Assembly: GCA_034430335.1 (NCBI GenBank)
Contig: DAOUES010000021.1
Coordinates: forward strand, 1 to 5,924
Direction of reading: 5' to 3'
DNA length: 5,924 bases
Origin: JAFGOY01 sp034430335
GTDB taxonomy: Bacteria > Chloroflexota > Anaerolineae > Aggregatilineales > UBA3940
Made by a program: the position numbers and the translations under genes. The notes beneath the pieces were generated by a model. That model was not told the DNA's origin, searched no databases, and saw nothing but the letters and a program-made list of their open reading frames with translations. Below, in pieces: positions 4,740 through 5,924 of this stretch. How positions within the stretch are numbered: the first letter of the stretch is position 1; every line of letters begins with the position of its first letter.

Positions 4740-5924
4740 TCAGCTCAATTCGCCCTTCAACCCGTCGAGCAGCCGGTCGGCGACCTGGGTGGCGTCGCCC
4801 GCGCTCATCACGATCACCACGTCGCCCGGCTGGACGTTCACCTCCAGGAACTCGACCACCTCGTCGAGCGTCGGGATGTGGCGGGCGTCGCGGTGATACT
4901 GCATCCGGGCCAGCACGTCATCCGGGCCGATGCCGAAGGTCTCCACGTCGCGGGAGCGGTAGATGTCGGTAATGATCACGTGGTCGGCTTCGAAGAAGCT
5001 CGCGGCGAACTCGTCGAGGAGCATCTTCGTACGGCTGTAGGTATGCGGCTGCCAGACCACCCAGATCGACTGCTCGACAAACCGCAGGCGGGCCGCGTCG
5101 AGCGTGGCGCGGATGGCGGTGGGATGGTGGGCGTAATCGTCGATGACCGTGACGCCCTGCGCCTCGCCTTTCACCTCGAAGCGGCGGCCAACGCCGGTGA
5201 AGGTCGACAGGCCCATCGCCATCTGGCCGGTTTTCACACCGAGCGAATCGACGACGGCGATCACGGCCAGCGCGTTCTGGACGTTGTGCAGACCGGGCAG
5301 ACGCAGCGATATCGCCCCGGCTTCCTCGCCGGATTTCATCGCGGTGAAGCTCATACCACCCTCGTTGTTGGGCCGGATATCGGCGGCGGTCCAGTCGCCA
5401 TCGGTCAGGCCGTAGGTGACGACCGGCAGCCCGGCCTCGCGGCGTCTATCGGCGAGTTTCCGCGCACCGTGATCGCCCACACCGGCGACGAGCAGGCCAT
5501 CATCGCCAAGCAGATCGACGAACTCGGTGAACAGGGCTTCGACATCGGCGAGGCTCTCGAACATGTCGGGGTGATCGTGTTCGAGGGTGGTGACGATGGC
5601 AATCTTCGGCTTCAGGCCCATGAACATCCGGTCGTACTCGTCGGCCTCGATCACGAAGGGATCGCCCTTCCCCGCGCGGGCGTTGACGCGGATATTGTTC
5701 AGCACCCCGCCAACGATGAACGAGGGATCAAGCTCGCACACGTCGAGCGTCCAGGCGAGCATCGCGCTGGTGGTGGTCTTGCCGTGCGTCCCGGCGACGG
5801 CGATCCCCTTCCGGTCGGCCATCAGCAGGCCGAGGATATCGGCCCGCTTGTAGACGGGGATCTCCGATTCGATGGCCTGCCGGATTTCCTCGTTATCGGG
5901 CGGAATGGCGGAGGAGATCACCAG
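4740..5924 (-). CDS. murC: UDP-N-acetylmuramate--L-alanine ligase MurC (N-terminus off the right edge)
   Basis: MurC is the cytoplasmic, ATP-dependent enzyme that adds L-alanine to UDP-MurNAc, the first amino acid step of the peptidoglycan stem peptide. The visible 394 residues begin in the conserved LVISSAIPP strand at the end of the N-terminal Rossmann domain. Numbering from the GTG codon at 5919-5921, the central domain shows the ATP loop GTHGKTT (44-50), EADEYD (92-97), LEHDHPDMF (113-121) and LPGLHNVQNALA (208-219). The C-terminal domain shows GVGRRFE (243-249), DDYAHHPT (261-268), QPHTYSRT (291-298) and SAGD (373-376). These motifs and their order identify MurC. The GTG is internal, since the frame stays open to the window edge and about 75 further N-terminal residues are expected. 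The gene ends in TGA at 4740-4742. It is followed by 340 non-coding bases, not by murB or ftsQ. Confidence 0.95.
   Translation of the reverse strand: MVISSAIPPDNEEIRQAIESEIPVYKRADILGLLMADRKGIAVAGTHGKTTTSAMLAWTLDVCELDPSFIVGGVLNNIRVNARAGKGDPFVIEADEYDRMFMGLKPKIAIVTTLEHDHPDMFESLADVEALFTEFVDLLGDDGLLVAGVGDHGARKLADRRREAGLPVVTYGLTDGDWTAADIRPNNEGGMSFTAMKSGEEAGAISLRLPGLHNVQNALAVIAVVDSLGVKTGQMAMGLSTFTGVGRRFEVKGEAQGVTVIDDYAHHPTAIRATLDAARLRFVEQSIWVVWQPHTYSRTKMLLDEFAASFFEADHVIITDIYRSRDVETFGIGPDDVLARMQYHRDARHIPTLDEVVEFLEVNVQPGDVVIVMSAGDATQVADRLLDGLKGELS

Noticed and set aside
5919..5921. GTG codon as the start of murC
   Set aside because: The frame is open to the window edge (the preceding codon is CTG), and the sequence begins within the conserved LVISSAIPP strand of the N-terminal Mur domain, so the true start is outside.
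1..5924. tRNA, rRNA or transposase genes
   Set aside because: No cloverleaf, ribosomal RNA core sequence or DDE-type transposase frame was seen in either strand.

Overview
The window is about 5.9 kb of GC-rich bacterial DNA. It has four genes with clear coding logic, one gene fragment at the left edge, and two structured intergenic stretches. Three things suggest Chloroflexota (Anaerolineae-like) or another large-genome environmental lineage: a STAND NTPase with a glycine/aspartate repeat at its N-terminus, a FecR/YfaP-like envelope protein with a Pro/Thr linker, and palindromic dispersed-repeat debris between genes. This assignment is inference; no rRNA or other marker is present to settle it.

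Layout, left to right. Positions 1-210 (minus) hold the N-terminal 70 codons of a zinc-ribbon protein that runs off the left edge, with a good promoter at 274-302. Positions 211-472 form a divergent intergenic region with four successive stem-loops (328-438). Positions 473-1051 (plus) encode a small four-helix membrane protein of unknown function. A bidirectional stem-loop terminator (1065-1090) separates it from the convergent gene at 1100-2305 (minus). That gene encodes a single-pass protein with a FecR-like domain and a YfaP/DUF2135-like domain. Directly upstream on the same strand, 36 bases away, is 2342-4399 (minus), an nSTAND1-type P-loop NTPase with a C-terminal multi-pass membrane module. 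Its promoter lies at 4453-4482. Positions 4400-4739 are non-coding and hold that promoter, a 63-base imperfect hairpin and a short GC palindrome. Positions 4740-5924 (minus) are the C-terminal 394 residues of MurC, the UDP-N-acetylmuramate--L-alanine ligase; its N-terminal domain lies beyond the right edge.

How the genes may work together. MurC is a housekeeping peptidoglycan enzyme and marks the end of a cell-wall gene run as far as this window shows. The accessory content begins after it. The most interesting unit is the apparent two-gene operon NTPase -> FecR/YfaP-like protein: a STAND-family switch that appears to be anchored in the membrane, paired with an envelope protein carrying beta-rich domains. 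STAND proteins commonly act as signal-sensing switches, often in conflict or stress responses, so a membrane-located sensing or defence module is a reasonable hypothesis. No effector nuclease, protease or other toxic domain is visible in the window, so its function remains open.
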